NCBI GenBank assembly: GCA_022376925.1
Contig: JAIOJX010000005.1
Coordinates: forward strand, 157,681,501 to 157,745,500
DNA: 64,000 nt
Source: Tragulus kanchil
Taxonomy: Eukaryota; Chordata; Mammalia; Artiodactyla; Tragulidae
Direction of reading: 5' to 3'
The stretch's first letter is position 1, and every line of letters begins with the position of its first letter. Below the pieces are notes generated by a model. That model was not told where the DNA came from. It saw only the letters and a list, made by a program, of their open reading frames with translations, and made no database searches. This document shows, one piece after another, positions 14,501 through 29,500 of this stretch. Position numbers and translations under genes: made by a program.

Positions 14501-17500
14501 ATTTAAAAATTCCTAGAAGAAAATGACAATGAAAACACGACAGCACAAATCCTATGGGACACTGCAAAAGCAGTTCTAAGAGGGAAGTTTATAACAATAC
14601 AATCCTACCTCAAGAAACAAGAAAAACATCAAAAAGGCAACCTAACTCTACACTTAAAACAACTGGAAAAAGAACAAAAAACCCTAAAGTTAGCAGAAGA
14701 ACAGAAATCATAAAGATCAGAGCAGAAATAAATGAAATAGAAACGAAAGAAACAATAGTAAAAATAAATAAAATGAAAAGTTGGTTCTTCGAAAAGATAA
14801 ACAAAATCGACAAACCACTAGCCAGACTCAAAAAGAAAAACAGAAAGAAGAACCAGATCAACAAAATCAGAAATGAAACAGGAGCGGTTACAAAAGACAA
14901 TAAAGGAAAGAAGCCAATCACAAAAGACCACATACTATATGACTCCATTTATATGGAATTTCCAGGATAGGCAAATCTATAGAAACAGACAATAGCTTAG
15001 CAGTCACTTAGCACTGGGTACAGGGGAGAAGGTGGTTATCATTGCTAATGGACACAGGGCTTTCTTTTAGTGAGAATGAAAGTGTTCTGAATTTAGATGG
15101 TGGTTGCACAGTCCTGTGAATATATTAGAAAATACTGACTTTCATACTTTAAGTGAATAAATTATATGGTATGTGAATCATATCTCATAAAAACTTCTAT
15201 GAAACAAAGACAGTCCCAAAAGAAGTATGTAGGAAGGACCCCACTCAGTAACCTGGTTCTGTTCAGCAGCCATACTCTCTTATCTAGAGGGTCTAGATAA
15301 GAGACTCTTATGTCTAGGGAGTGCCCTTCAACTTGTATAATGTCCCCACCCATATCCCCAAAATGCTGAGCAAGCTCCTAACTACACTCAAGACCTAGGG
15401 AATTTGTAGAATGATGGGGTCATGGAGAGGGCAGTACATAGATGATATTTTTATAGGCTTTTCACAAGTTGACTCCAAGAAGCCTCTGGGATGGACTTCC
15501 TTAAATTCCCTGGCAAAACATCACTTCTCTGCAGCCAGTCCTAAACAATGAATGAATCCAGGGTACAGAAGTTTCACACCCACATCTGCCCAGACATCAC
15601 CCACACAGTGCTTACATTTAGACCATACATGCTGCCCTAGAAAGAGAAGGCGCCCCACATCTAGGCATGAAACAGCTACCGGGTTCTGTCAGGTCCTGCA
15701 TATATGTCACCTCACACTTTTCTCAGCCCACCATAATGCATGAGAGCAGGGACTTGAGTTCAAGCTCCAGAGGTGAAGACAGAATTGAGGTCTAGAGAAG
15801 AGAAAGTCTACAACAGCTTTTGTGTGAGTGGAAGAAGACAGTAACGAGAAATCTAGGAGTAACATTGGATGAGTCAGATCAATAGTGAGATCAGAGATCT
15901 GAAACAGGAATTCTCAATCATGCTACATAAAGTATGAAATAATTGGAAAAGTATGGTTGGCAGTGGAAACGGTGGCTACTTACCTTCTCCAGTCTTTTGC
16001 AGAAAGATTCAAACTTTCCAAATATGTACATTTCTGAAACCTCAAAAAATTTTTCCCTGAGGACTCTAAAATTTGTTTCCTTGTTTTGTGAAAAGATGTC
16101 TGATATTCTTTAAATAGAAAAATGCAGTCCTACGAGAAATTTTAAAAGGGATGATACATGGTGAGCCATTTGTTCATGAGTAAAATTTTCAAAACTTCTA
16201 TCCTCACACAGAACTGATCACATCAGTCCCTCAATAGGGTCGTTACTGCTAACATTAAAAATTCAAGTTCTCTGCCCATATATTGAAAGATCTGTGCAAA
16301 TCAATACAGTTTTTTTTTTCTATTTTACAACATATTCTCATCTTCTTTATTCTCATTACTTCCCCTTAACTCTTGTCCTTATCAAAGTATGGCATATACT
16401 TGTTGTCAGATTTTCACAGCTAATTAGAACTTCCAGGAGGCCAAAAATTATGTATCAATTCTGTCTGTTATCAGTGATCTTTTCAGTTGACACTTTTAAT
16501 CGGCATTATTCACATACAGGTATAAAAACATTAAGACTGTGCAGTCCTAATGAATCACCCAACTCTCATTTCTCTGTGAAGAGATCATAAAGTCTTCGAT
16601 GGATGCATTGCTAAAGTTGACACTTTAATCGGCATTAGCCACAGTACCCAGCCTCTATGATTTCTTAAATTCCTGGCAAAACATCACTTCTCTGCAGCCA
16701 GTCCTAAACAATGAATGAATCCAGGGTACAGAAGTTTCACACCCACATCTGCCCAGACATCACCCACACAGTGCTTACATTTAGACCATACATGCTGCCC
16801 TAGAAAGAGAAGGCGCCCCACATCTAGGCATGAAACAGCTACCGGGTTCTGTCAGGTCCTGCATATATGTCACCTCACACTTTTCTCAGCCCACCATAAT
16901 GCATGAGAGCAGGGACTTGAGTTCAAGCTCCAGAGGTGAAGACAGAATTGAGGTCTAGAGAAGAGAAAGTCTACAACAGCTTTTGTGTGAGTGGAAGAAG
17001 ACAGTAACGAGAAATCTAGGAGTAACATTGGATGAGTCAGATCAATAGTGAGATCAGAGATCTGAAACAGGAATTCTCAATCATGCTACATAAAGTATGA
17101 AATAATTGGAAAAGTATGGTTGGCAGTGGAAACGGTGGCTACTTACCTTCTCCAGTCTTTTGCAGAAAGATTCAAACTTTCCAAATATGTACATTTCTGA
17201 AACCTCAAAAGATTTTTCCCCTGAGGACTCTAAAATTTGTTTCCTTGTTTTGTGAAAAGATGTCTGATATTCTTTAAATAGAAAAATGCAGTCCTACGAG
17301 AAATTTTAAAAGGGATGATACATGGTGAGCCATTTGTTCATGAGTAAAATTTTCAAAACTTCTATCCTCACACAGAACTGATCACATCAGTCCCTCAATA
17401 GGGTCGTTACTGCTAACATTAAAAATTCAAGTTCTCTGCCCATATATTGAAAGATCTGTGCAAATCAATACAGTTTTTTTTTTCTATTTTACAACATATT

Positions 17501-20500
17501 CTCATCTTCTTTATTCTCATTACTTCCCCTTAACTCTTGTCCTTATCAAAGTATGGCATATACTTGTTGTCAGATTTTCACAGCTAATTAGAACTTCCAG
17601 GAGGCCAAAAATTATGTATCAATTCTGTCTGTTATCAGTGATCTTTTCAGTTGACACTTTTTAATCGGCATTATTCACATACAGGTATAAAAAAACATTA
17701 AGACTGTGCAGTCCTAATGAATCACCCAACTCTCATTTCTCTGTGAAGAGATCATAAAGTCTTCGATGGATGCATTGCTAAAGTTCTAATATTTGACTAC
17801 AGCTATACCACTTGCCAGGCCAAAAAAAACACACCCAACAAATGGGGAAATGTCAGAAATTTTCTTCCAAAGGAAGAAAAGCACAAGATTACAACTACCA
17901 CCAGGTTTATTTAAGGTAGTATGACAGCCCCAGCCAATGCAAAAGACAAGAAAATGAAATTAACGAGGGGCAGGTGGCACAAGAGGAGTGATCAGAGCAT
18001 ATGAAACAGTACACAAGTGATGTCTAATACAGGCAGCCATGGAGAAAATGAGGATTAAATGATGCCCTAACAGGAGCACTACACATAAAGGGAAGGAGAT
18101 CATTTCTTTTTATATGCTCATGCTACTCTGTAAAATGTTTCTTCAAAGTTAACATGCTTTGTCCATGAAAAAAGTAAACCAAATTAGACCAGATGGTAAA
18201 AGCTTTATGAAAATTTGTACAAACCTGAATTTTCTTTAGTACTGCTGGCGTTTCCTGATCCCATACATGGTTAATTCCCCCATCAGTAATATATGCTTTA
18301 CATGCTGTCACCATTTGATTTGTTACCTAAAATAAATACAAGTCCAAAATAACTATAGGTAGAGACAGAAATAAAATTTAAGCTTTTATAAATCATAAGT
18401 ACAAAAACATGACAAATAGCAAACTTGTGAAACTAATTATGACAGAATAATAATAATAAAAAAAAGAAATACACATTCCAGTCAAAACAAAATGAAGGAA
18501 ACCAGTGTCACATTTACCTATTTCATTTAGCTCAGTGTCACTTGGACCAACAATTTCAATAATTACTGTATTTTCTTCTTGTCTATTCCTCTTCTAATTA
18601 GGTCTTAACCCAGTCCAACCGTGACTCTTCACCATCCTTTGCATGCAAACAAAATATTAAGGTAACCACCAATAACATGCCCCAAAATAGTGAAGAAGAA
18701 AAAAGGCAAGATAGCCATTTCAATGGTCAGGAAGTTAGGTCAAGATGGTAGGCTGACACACAGAAATATTGGAGAATTCCTAAAATATGGAATCAAATAT
18801 AAAAGGGAAAAAAAGACTAGAGAGAGCCAGTAACCTTCTTGAGAAGGTTTCTTAAAGGTGGAACAGCTATGGAAATTTTTCAAAATGGGAGACCGTGTAA
18901 GGTGACCTTTAGCTGTAGCCCTGAACACTAAATCTGGAGCAATCTGAAGAGCAGGCGACAATGACATACACGGCAGGGACAGAGCGTGAGTGGACCATCA
19001 TCTTGGAGAGGTATGACCCAAGTAGCTATTGAACCTGCAAGAGGGCATACCAGAGGAAAAGCTATTCACACTCCCTCCCAACAGTGAGTTAGGCCCCTTA
19101 CTAACAAGAGCCAGACAAAATAAACAGAACACAGAGGCAAATCAGGACTCTCAAATACAAAGATGAGCAGGCAACTAAGACCCATCAGGCACTTGAAGAA
19201 AACAAACATGGCAACAGAAGCATGAAATTCAACACAGCGAGAAAATACAGAAAATGTATGTGTAAAACCTTTTAAAATGTTTTTCTTCAAAGTTAACATG
19301 CTTTGTCCATGAAAAAAGTAAACCAAATTAGACCAGATGGTAAAAGCTTTATGAAAATTTGTACAAACCTGAATTTTCTTTAGTACTGCTGGCGTTTCCT
19401 GATCCCATACATGGTTAATTCCCCCATCAGTAATATATGCTTTACATGCTGTCACCATTTGATTTGTTACCTAAAATAAATACAAGTCCAAAATAACTAT
19501 AGGTAGAGACAGAAATAAAATTTAAGCTTTTATAAATCATAAGTACAAAAACATGACAAATAGCAAACTTGTGAAACTAATTATGACAGAATAATAATAA
19601 TAAAAAAAAGAAATACACATTCCAGTCAAAACAAAATGAAGGAAACCAGTGTCACATTTACCTATTTCATTTAGCTCAGTGTCACTTGGACCAACAATTT
19701 CAATAATTACTGTATTTTCTTCTTGTCTATTCCTCTTCTAATTAGGTCTTAACCCAGTCCAACCGTGACTCTTCACCATCCTTTGCATGCAAACAAAATA
19801 TTAAGGTAACCACCAATAACATGCCCCAAAATAGTGAAGAAGAAAAAAGGCAAGATAGCCATTTCAATGGTCAGGAAGTTAGGTCAAGATGGTAGGCTGA
19901 CACACAGAAATATTGGAGAATTCCTAAAATATGGAATCAAATATAAAAGGGAAAAAAAGACTAGAGAGAGCCAGTAACCTTCTTGAGAAGGTTTCTTAAA
20001 GGTGGAACAGCTATGGAAATTTTTCAAAATGGGAGACCGTGTAAGGTGACCTTTAGCTGTAGCCCTGAACACTAAATCTGGAGCAATCTGAAGAGCAGGC
20101 GACAATGACATACACGGCAGGGACAGAGCGTGAGTGGACCATCATCTTGGAGAGGTATGACCCAAGTAGCTATTGAACCTGCAAGAGGGCATACCAGAGG
20201 AAAAGCTATTCACACTCCCTCCCAACAGTGAGTTAGGCCCCTTACTAACAAGAGCCAGACAAAATAAACAGAACACAGAGGCAAATCAGGACTCTCAAAT
20301 ACAAAGATGAGCAGGCAACTAAGACCCATCAGGCACTTGAAGAAAACAAACATGGCAACAGAAGCATGAAATTCAACACAGCGAGAAAATACAGAAAATG
20401 TATGTGTAAAACCTTTTAAAATGTTTTTTATTAACTAAATTAGATCATGAGAAAGATACGAGAGGATTGCTACAGTGTGAAAAGAAAATAACACAAGAAC

Positions 20501-23500
20501 TTGGAAACTAAAGTTTTTACTGATGAACCGACCAGCAACTGAGACATACATGAAGAGCCAATGAGTGAGCTGAAAGGTCAAAGGACAAAGAAGGACCAAA
20601 AATAGTTAAATAATAGAGATTTTACATTCAAATGGAGAAAACAAATTGAATAGGCAGATAAGACATAATCACAGGAAAAAAGGAAGCACTCTCAGGAATG
20701 AAGAGAGAGGAAAGTCTTTGGAATAAAACCACTCAGCAAGTACAGAACAGGATAAATATAAAAAGAACCACATCACTTTTAAATTTTAGAAATTCAAGAA
20801 TAACAAAGAAAACCCTAAAAACTCCCTGGGAGAATAAAACAGGTTTCCTACAAAGGAAAAACAATGAGACTAGCATCAAATTTCTTATCAACAACCATGG
20901 GTAGTATACAACAGCATCTGCAAAGTTCCAGGAAAAAATTATGTTGAACTCAAGATTCTCTTGCAGCTCAGCTGGTAAAGAATCCACCTGCAACCAGATG
21001 AGACTCTGGTTCAACTCCGTCATCAGGAAGATCCTCTGGAGAAGGGATAGGATACCCACTCCAGTATTCTTGGGCTTCCCTGGTGGCTAAGGCAGTAAAG
21101 AATCTGCCTGCAATGCAGGAGACCTGGAGTTGATCCCTGGGTTGGGAAGATCCCCAGAAGAAAGGATAGGCTACTCACTCCAGTATTTTTGCCTGGAGAA
21201 TTCCATGGCTCATCCATGGATCACAAAGAGTTGGACACGAATGATTTCACTTTACCTTAAGAATCCCAAACTGACCTTTGAACCAGCAGGAAAATATGCA
21301 GGAGTTCATGGAGCTCACCACAGAAACCCTCTCTGAAAGAACTACTTCAGAATGTTTTTCACCAAAAGGAACAATAAATCCAAGAGAGAGGAAAATGTGG
21401 AAATCATAAAACAAATCAAAGAAACTAGCAATACTTAGATTTTAGTCTGAGCACTTGTTGATTCATAATGTTGAAAAACTAGTAACAATAATACAGAACC
21501 AGAAATCTCCATGTGGAACACGTAGCAAGGAGGAAGACAAGCAAGAGTGATGCATCCTAAGTTTCTTGCTGTGTCTGGGACACAGTTAATGAGTGACTGA
21601 ACCTATCCTTTTGATTTTAAAACTAGCTGACATATGACTGTTATGTTCTGCTTGAATGATTTACAAATAAATTCTATTCATGTACTTCCTGGATAATTTT
21701 CCCAATTATTTAAAACAGTTAATCAAAGGGCACTACACAGGAAGATTTCACATAAACCACAGTGTGGGAAAAAGAAGCTAAAGAGGCATTATTAAGAGTG
21801 GACACAATTCTTACCTCTTGTGCCAAACTGTTTGGAATGAATAAATTAGAAAACCATCGGCTACATTTACACAAAAAGAGTGTGGGGTTACCACTGACGA
21901 GCAGAAAAGTTCCCTTTAATTAAGCACAGCTGACTCCAGCCAACACCTTTCTTTTCTTGTCCACAAAGAAACGAAGTCAAGGAAAAATTATGTTGAACTC
22001 AAGATTCTCTTGCAGCTCAGCTGGTAAAGAATCCACCTGCAACCAGATGAGACTCTGGTTCAACTCCGTCATCAGGAAGATCCTCTGGAGAAGGGATAGG
22101 ATACCCACTCCAGTATTCTTGGGCTTCCCTGGTGGCTAAGGCAGTAAAGAATCTGCCTGCAATGCAGGAGACCTGGAGTTGATCCCTGGGTTGGGAAGAT
22201 CCCCAGAAGAAAGGATAGGCTACTCACTCCAGTATTTTTGCCTGGAGAATTCCATGGCTCATCCATGGATCACAAAGAGTTGGACACGAATGATTTCACT
22301 TTACCTTAAGAATCCCAAACTGACCTTTGAACCAGCAGGAAAATATGCAGGAGTTCATGGAGCTCACCACAGAAACCCTCTCTGAAAGAACTACTTCAGA
22401 ATGTTTTTCACCAAAAGGAACAATAAATCCAAGAGAGAGGAAAATGTGGAAATCATAAAACAAATCAAAGAAACTAGCAATACTTAGATTTTAGTCTGAG
22501 CACTTGTTGATTCATAATGTTGAAAAACTAGTAACAATAATACAGAACCAGAAATCTCCATGTGGAACACGTAGCAAGGAGGAAGACAAGCAAGAGTGAT
22601 GCATCCTAAGTTTCTTGCTGTGTCTGGGACACAGTTAATGAGTGACTGAACCTATCCTTTTGATTTTAAAACTAGCTGACATATGACTGTTATGTTCTGC
22701 TTGAATGATTTACAAATAAATTCTATTCATGTACTTCCTGGATAATTTTCCCAATTATTTAAAACAGTTAATCAAAGGGCACTACACAGGAAGATTTCAC
22801 ATAAACCACAGTGTGGGAAAAAGAAGCTAAAGAGGCATTATTAAGAGTGGACACAATTCTTACCTCTTGTGCCAAACTGTTTGGAATGAATAAATTAGAA
22901 AACCATCGGCTACATTTACACAAAAAGAGTGTGGGGTTACCACTGACGAGCAGAAAAGTTCCCCTTTAATTAAGCACAGCTGACTCCAGCCAACACCTTT
23001 CTTTTCTTGTCCACAAAGTATAAAAATCCAGAATTTCCCATTTCCCTTCCCTGGCTCAAATGGAAATCAACTTACCTTAATAAACAATGAGGTCATTCTC
23101 TCGGAAGTATTATAGTACCTTGACACGCTGTGAATCATTCTGATGGCATTTATCAAATTTTGTATTCCATGTGCCATAGAAACCTAAAATTGAAATATAT
23201 TAAGGGGATTCCACCATTCATTTATATTTTTAGTTACTAGCATTACCTTACTAGTTACCTTAATTTATTTTTAATTGAAGGATAACTGCCTTATAAGATT
23301 GTGTTGGTTTCTGCCATACAGCAACATGAATCAGCCATACGCATGTATGTGTCTCCTCCCTCTTGAGTCTCCCTCCCGCCTCCCATTCCATCCCACCCCT
23401 CAAGGTTGTCACAGAGCCCTTGGTTTGAGCTCCCTGCATCTGTCACACAAACTCTCACGGGCTATCTATTTTACATATGGTCGTGGACAGGTTTCAGTGC

Positions 23501-26500
23501 TACTCTCCCAATTCTTCCCACCCTTTCCTTCCCCCATGCCCTAGTAAATACATTAATATTTAAAGCTACACTTTAAAAAGTATACTTACGAGATCATAGT
23601 TATAGAGAGGTTGACATACTTTTTCTAGAGTATACAAATATCTGACATTATCTTTTGATTCATTGGTTGTGTCCGTGATTCGTGCATCTAAATCACGCCA
23701 ATTCTAGGAAAAGAAAGTTTGAGTCCTATGAGACATGCAAATATAACACTGTGCTAAGGTTTAACCAAAAACATCTTTCTTCCCTAGCTGTACGTATAAT
23801 AAAACAGTATATACTTAAATATGATTGACATATCTTTTCCTCATGTTACTTAAGACTTAAAGTTACTATAAATGCCCTTAGTGGTTTAGTGGCTCAGGCA
23901 TGTTCAACTCTTGCAACCCCATAGACTGTAGCCTGCCAGGCTCCTCTGTCCATGAGCTTTGCCAGGCAAGAATACTGGAGTGGGTTGCCATTTCCTTCTC
24001 CAAGGGATTTTCCCAACCCAGGGATTGAACTCAGGTCTCCTACACTACAGGCAAATTCTTTACTGACTGAGTTACCAGGGAAGCCCATAAATACCTTAAG
24101 TGACTTACTAAAACTGAAGTCTCATTCTGTTTGTAATTAATATTCTGCCTATAGGCTTCAACCAGACCTGCTTCTACCTGGAGTACTTTTCTAGGTTGGT
24201 TATTTCTGACATAGAAATACATTATTCTAAGTCTTCAAGAATGAATCAAGTTATTAAAAGAGCACATTATTCCATGAAAATATTCCACCATTCATTTATA
24301 TTTTTAGTTACTAGCATTACCTTACTAGTTACCTTAATTTATTTTTAATTGAAGGATAACTGCCTTATAAGATTGTGTTGGTTTCTGCCATACAGCAACA
24401 TGAATCAGCCATACGCATGTATGTGTCTCCTCCCTCTTGAGTCTCCCTCCCGCCTCCCATTCCATCCCACCCCTCAAGGTTGTCACAGAGCCCTTGGTTT
24501 GAGCTCCCTGCATCTGTCACACAAACTCTCACGGGCTATCTATTTTACATATGGTCGTGGACAGGTTTCAGTGCTACTCTCCCAATTCTTCCCACCCTTT
24601 CCTTCCCCCATGCCCTAGTAAATACATTAATATTTAAAGCTACACTTTAAAAAGTATACTTACGAGATCATAGTTATAGAGAGGTTGACATACTTTTTCT
24701 AGAGTATACAAATATCTGACATTATCTTTTGATTCATTGGTTGTGTCCGTGATTCGTGCATCTAAATCACGCCAATTCTAGGAAAAGAAAGTTTGAGTCC
24801 TATGAGACATGCAAATATAACACTGTGCTAAGGTTTAACCAAAAACATCTTTCTTCCCTAGCTTGCAGTATAATAAAACAGTATATACTTAAATATGATT
24901 GACATATCTTTTCCTCATGTTACTTAAGACTTAAAGTTACTATAAATGCCCTTAGTGGTTTAGTGGCTCAGGCATGTTCAACTCTTGCAACCCCATAGAC
25001 TGTAGCCTGCCAGGCTCCTCTGTCCATGAGCTTTGCCAGGCAAGAATACTGGAGTGGGTTGCCATTTCCTTCTCCAAGGGATTTTCCCAACCCAGGGATT
25101 GAACTCAGGTCTCCTACACTACAGGCAAATTCTTTACTGACTGAGTTACCAGGGAAGCCCATAAATACCTTAAGTGACTTACTAAAACTGAAGTCTCATT
25201 CTGTTTGTAATTAATATTCTGCCTATAGGCTTCAACCAGACCTGCTTCTACCTGGAGTACTTTTCTAGGTTGGTTATTTCTGACATAGAAATACATTATT
25301 CTAAGTCTTCAAGAATGAATCAAGTTATTAAAAGAGCACATTATTCCATGAAAATATTCCTATCAGCAAAGTGAACTTTTCATTTTCAGCAATAATGTGC
25401 AGAGATACTCAGGAGCCGTGGTGAATTACCTCATGCAACATATACAACAACTGATTAACAGCCATTGTAAGAAAAATCTACTACATTCAGTACAAAATAA
25501 TATCTGAAATTTTTTGAATGGGGGAAAGAGATAAACAAACATTTCTCAGGTGAATAAATGTGAACAGCCAATAAACTTTAAAAGATACCCAACTTCATTG
25601 TTAATAAGGCAAAGGCAAAATATGACTAGCCATTTTTCACATCAGACTGGCAAAAAAAAAATTTTTAATAGGTAACATGTACTAGTAAGTTGTAGAGAAT
25701 ACACCCCAGGAAAATACTTGCTTGTAGACACATAGAAAATTTATCTGTAGCAATGTTTGTGAACACACAGAAAAGGAACAATTTTCCTCAAAAAATTAAG
25801 TGCAGAGTTACCATGTGACCAGAAATTCCACTCCTAGACATATGTAAGAAAATGTTCACACAAAAACTTATATAAGAATGTTCACAGCAGGGCTTCCCCT
25901 GGTGGTCCAGTGGGTAAGGACACCGCCTTGCAGTGCAAGGGGCGCCGGTTCGATCCCTGGCCTGGGAAGATCCCATGTGCCACGGAGCGGCTGGACTGAT
26001 GTGTCCAGTTGCCAAGCTGGAGCTCTGGAGCACATGTGCCCAGAGCCGGTGCTCTGCAACGACAGACGCCACCGCAATGGGAGGCCCACAGGACCCAAAG
26101 AACAAAGACGGATGAAAATAGAGAAATGAAAGACCAATGGAGGTGGCCCGTCCACTCCCCTCCCTCCCCAACCTGCCCCCCGTCCTGAATAAATAAATAA
26201 ATAAATCTTTTAAAAAAAAAAAAAAGAATGTTCACAGCAGTATTATTCACAATAGCCAAAAAATAGAAACAATGCAAATACCCATAAACTGATAAACAAA
26301 ATATGGTATTATCTATAAAATGGAATATTATTTATCTGTGAAAAGCAGTAAGTACTGACACATACTACAGCACTGATAAACCTGATAAACCTTAAAATCA
26401 ACCTTAAAATCAACCTTAAAATCATTGCACCAAATGGAAGAAACCAGTGACAAAAGATCACATACTATATGGTTTCATTCATATGAAATGTCCAAAACAC

Positions 26501-29500
26501 ATAAATCTACAGAGATAAAAAGTGGATTGGTGGTTACTTAGGACTGGCATGAGGGGAGGGAGACAGGTGGAGATGGGAGATGATAGCTAAAAGCTCCAGG
26601 GTTTCTTTCTGAGGTGGTGAAAATGTTCTAAAATTGATGACTGCACAACTCTGTGACTATACTAAAAAAACACTGAATTTTGTTCCTTAAATAGGAGAGA
26701 TGAATATTATGTGAATATTATCTCAAGATTGTTGGAAAAAAAAAAAAGAAAAGAAACCATTTGACTGCCTAAAACAAAGAAAATGATTAGCCAAAGCCTT
26801 GGGCATTAATGTTCTGGAAAACTGCCATAGCTTGATCTGACAAGTGTAAGTCTCCAAGATATGCTATTGGGTGAAGAGGGAGTTAAAGTTAAAGAAAAAT
26901 GGAGTATGACACTACGTAATTTTTTAAAATTAGAAACATAAAACAATACAACAAAAAATATATATGTATATTTTAAGGAAGAAACAGGAAAGAACCTAGA
27001 AAGAATCAAGTGAAATGTTAATAAATATGACCTCTAGGAAAGGAGGTAGAGTAGTGGGGAGGAGATATATGGTAAAGGACATTTTTGCTTTTGACTTTCT
27101 ATGTTGTTCTCTACTTCAGTGAGCCGCTATTGACTTACAATTTAAAAATAAATGGCGATCACCCCACACTAATGTTGTCAAAACTGCTGAGAAATAATAT
27201 TCATTTCTATACTTCCTTTTCTTCTTCTAGAAGTAATTGCGGTATATGAGAAAGCCTTACTCAAAGTTCAGCATTTCTAAGTACATGGTGTGAAGGATAT
27301 GATGCAAAGAAGCAATTCAGGAAGGTAATTTTCCAGATGTTTGTTCTGAAATATACCAAAGTTTAAAACACAAGGTCTTTTACCTTTAAGAGTTTGGAGT
27401 GTGCAACATTAAGCACATTTATAACAGCCTTACAACTTGGCCCTTTAATCTGTTCAATGATATAACTGAATTTGGCTGACATTCGCTTCCAATGTTCCAA
27501 TTCAGTGAGTGGACCTGAGTCATCAGCTTCTTTTCTCATCTGTTCACTCTCAATAAGTACCTGCAATCAAAAAAGTTCACAGTATAAAAATGTTACTTTC
27601 TTTTTTTTAAATCTCATTATGTATGTATAGCTTTTCAAAGAAAGTTAAGAGTGCAAATGATACTCAGCACTAAATAATATTACAAACTCTTAGCAAATTA
27701 AGACCAGAAGAGAATTTCTTTACCATGATAATGAGTATCTACCAAAAAGCTACAGCAAACATCATATTTAAAAATGAAATTTTAGAAATTACCACTTTAA
27801 AACCAGAGACATGACAATCTCATCACTATCACCACCCACTTCTATTCAACCCGGTCCTGGAGATCAGAGAACAAGAAAAGCAAACAAAAGCTGTAAGAAT
27901 TGGAAACAAAAAACAAAATTGGCATAATCACAGATGGAATGGCTGGACATATTTTAAAAATTCAAGAATATTGAAAGGCAGACTTTTATAATTAATAAAA
28001 GTGAATAATTCAGTAAGGTTTTCGGCTGTACATGTAAATATTAGTAGGATTTCTTTATAAGTCACCTAGAAATCTGAAAATGTATTTCTTCTAAAATGAC
28101 AGTGTTTGCTACAACAAATAGTTACAATGGTAAGATATCTAGAGATTAACAAAAGATGTACGAGAACTTTTTGGAGAAAATCAGCAAAATCACTTTCACA
28201 AAATAAAAAATGAACTAAATAAACGGAGAAATAAACAATGTCTATGGATGGAAAAATTCAGTAATATAAAAATGGCAAATTTTCTCTAAATTAATGTATA
28301 TATTCAATGAAATTTCCAATCAAAATCTCAAAAGGGCTTTATTTTCATGATACCTAACAAGCTCATCTTAAAATTAATCTGGAAGAGCATTTAACCAGAA
28401 ATAATCAATGCAATTTTGAAGAGACACACTGAAAGGGAATTAGCATGCCAAATGCTGATTTAGTAAAAGCAACAAAAATTAATGCACTATGGGACTTCTC
28501 CGTAGCTCAGATTGTAAAGAATCTGCCTACAATGCAGGAGACCTGGGTTTGATCCCATTAAGCACTTTAACAGCCTTACAACTTGGCCCTTTAATCTGTT
28601 CAATGATATAACTGAATTTGGCTGACATTCGCTTCCAATGTTCCAATTCAGTGAGTGGACCTGAGTCATCAGCTTCTTTTCTCATCTGTTCACTCTCAAT
28701 AAGTACCTGCAATCAAAAAAGTTCACAGTATAAAAATGTTACTTTCTTTTTTTTAAATCTCATTATGTATGTATAGCTTTTCAAAGAAAGTTAAGAGTGC
28801 AAATGATACTCAGCACTAAATAATATTACAAACTCTTAGCAAATTAAGACCAGAAGAGAATTTCTTTACCATGATAATGAGTATCTACCAAAAAGCTACA
28901 GCAAACATCATATTTAAAAATGAAATTTTAGAAATTACCACTTTAAAACCAGAGACATGACAATCTCATCACTATCACCACCCACTTCTATTCAACCCGG
29001 TCCTGGAGATCAGAGAACAAGAAAAGCAAACAAAAGCTGTAAGAATTGGAAACAAAAAACAAAATTGGCATAATCACAGATGGAATGGCTGGACATATTT
29101 TAAAAATTCAAGAATATTGAAAGGCAGACTTTTATAATTAATAAAAGTGAATAATTCAGTAAGGTTTTCGGCTGTACATGTAAATATTAGTAGGATTTCT
29201 TTATAAGTCACCTAGAAATCTGAAAATGTATTTCTTCTAAAATGACAGTGTTTGCTACAACAAATAGTTACAATGGTAAGATATCTAGAGATTAACAAAA
29301 GATGTACGAGAACTTTTTGGAGAAAATCAGCAAAATCACTTTCACAAAATAAAAAATGAACTAAATAAACGGAGAAATAAACAATGTCTATGGATGGAAA
29401 AATTCAGTAATATAAAAATGGCAAATTTTCTCTAAATTAATGTATATATTCAATGAAATTTCCAATCAAAATCTCAAAAGGGCTTTATTTTCATGATACC

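Larger units (their letters stand above)
15501..17785. repeat. Tandem duplicate pair F (about 1164 bp, junction 16619-16664)
   Basis: 15501-16618 recurs at 16665-17785, carrying DNAH8 exon 11. A 46-base linker contains a garbled echo of GACACTTTTAATCGGCATTA from 16490. Confidence 0.94.
18132..20426. repeat. Tandem duplicate pair G (1144 bp, junction near 19283)
   Basis: 18132-19282 recurs at 19283-20426 almost without difference; carries exon 10. The junction shows shared AAAATGTTT. Confidence 0.94.
20930..23017. repeat. Tandem duplicate pair H (1049 bp, junction near 21969-21980)
   Basis: 20930-21968 recurs at 21980-23017, nearly identical, with an 11-base linker. Contains two fused Bov-tA SINEs in each copy. 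Confidence 0.94.
23208..25360. repeat. Tandem duplicate pair I (1074 bp, junction near 24284)
   Basis: 23208-24286 recurs at 24282-25360 with a short TATTCC overlap; carries exon 8. Confidence 0.94.

Noticed and set aside
21812..21930. Possible extra DNAH8 exon (GTAAGAATT donor-like site at 21812-21821, repeated at 22861)
   Set aside because: Exons 9 and 10 already join directly (MTSLFIK to VTNQM) in phase, and the candidate has no matching dynein sequence.
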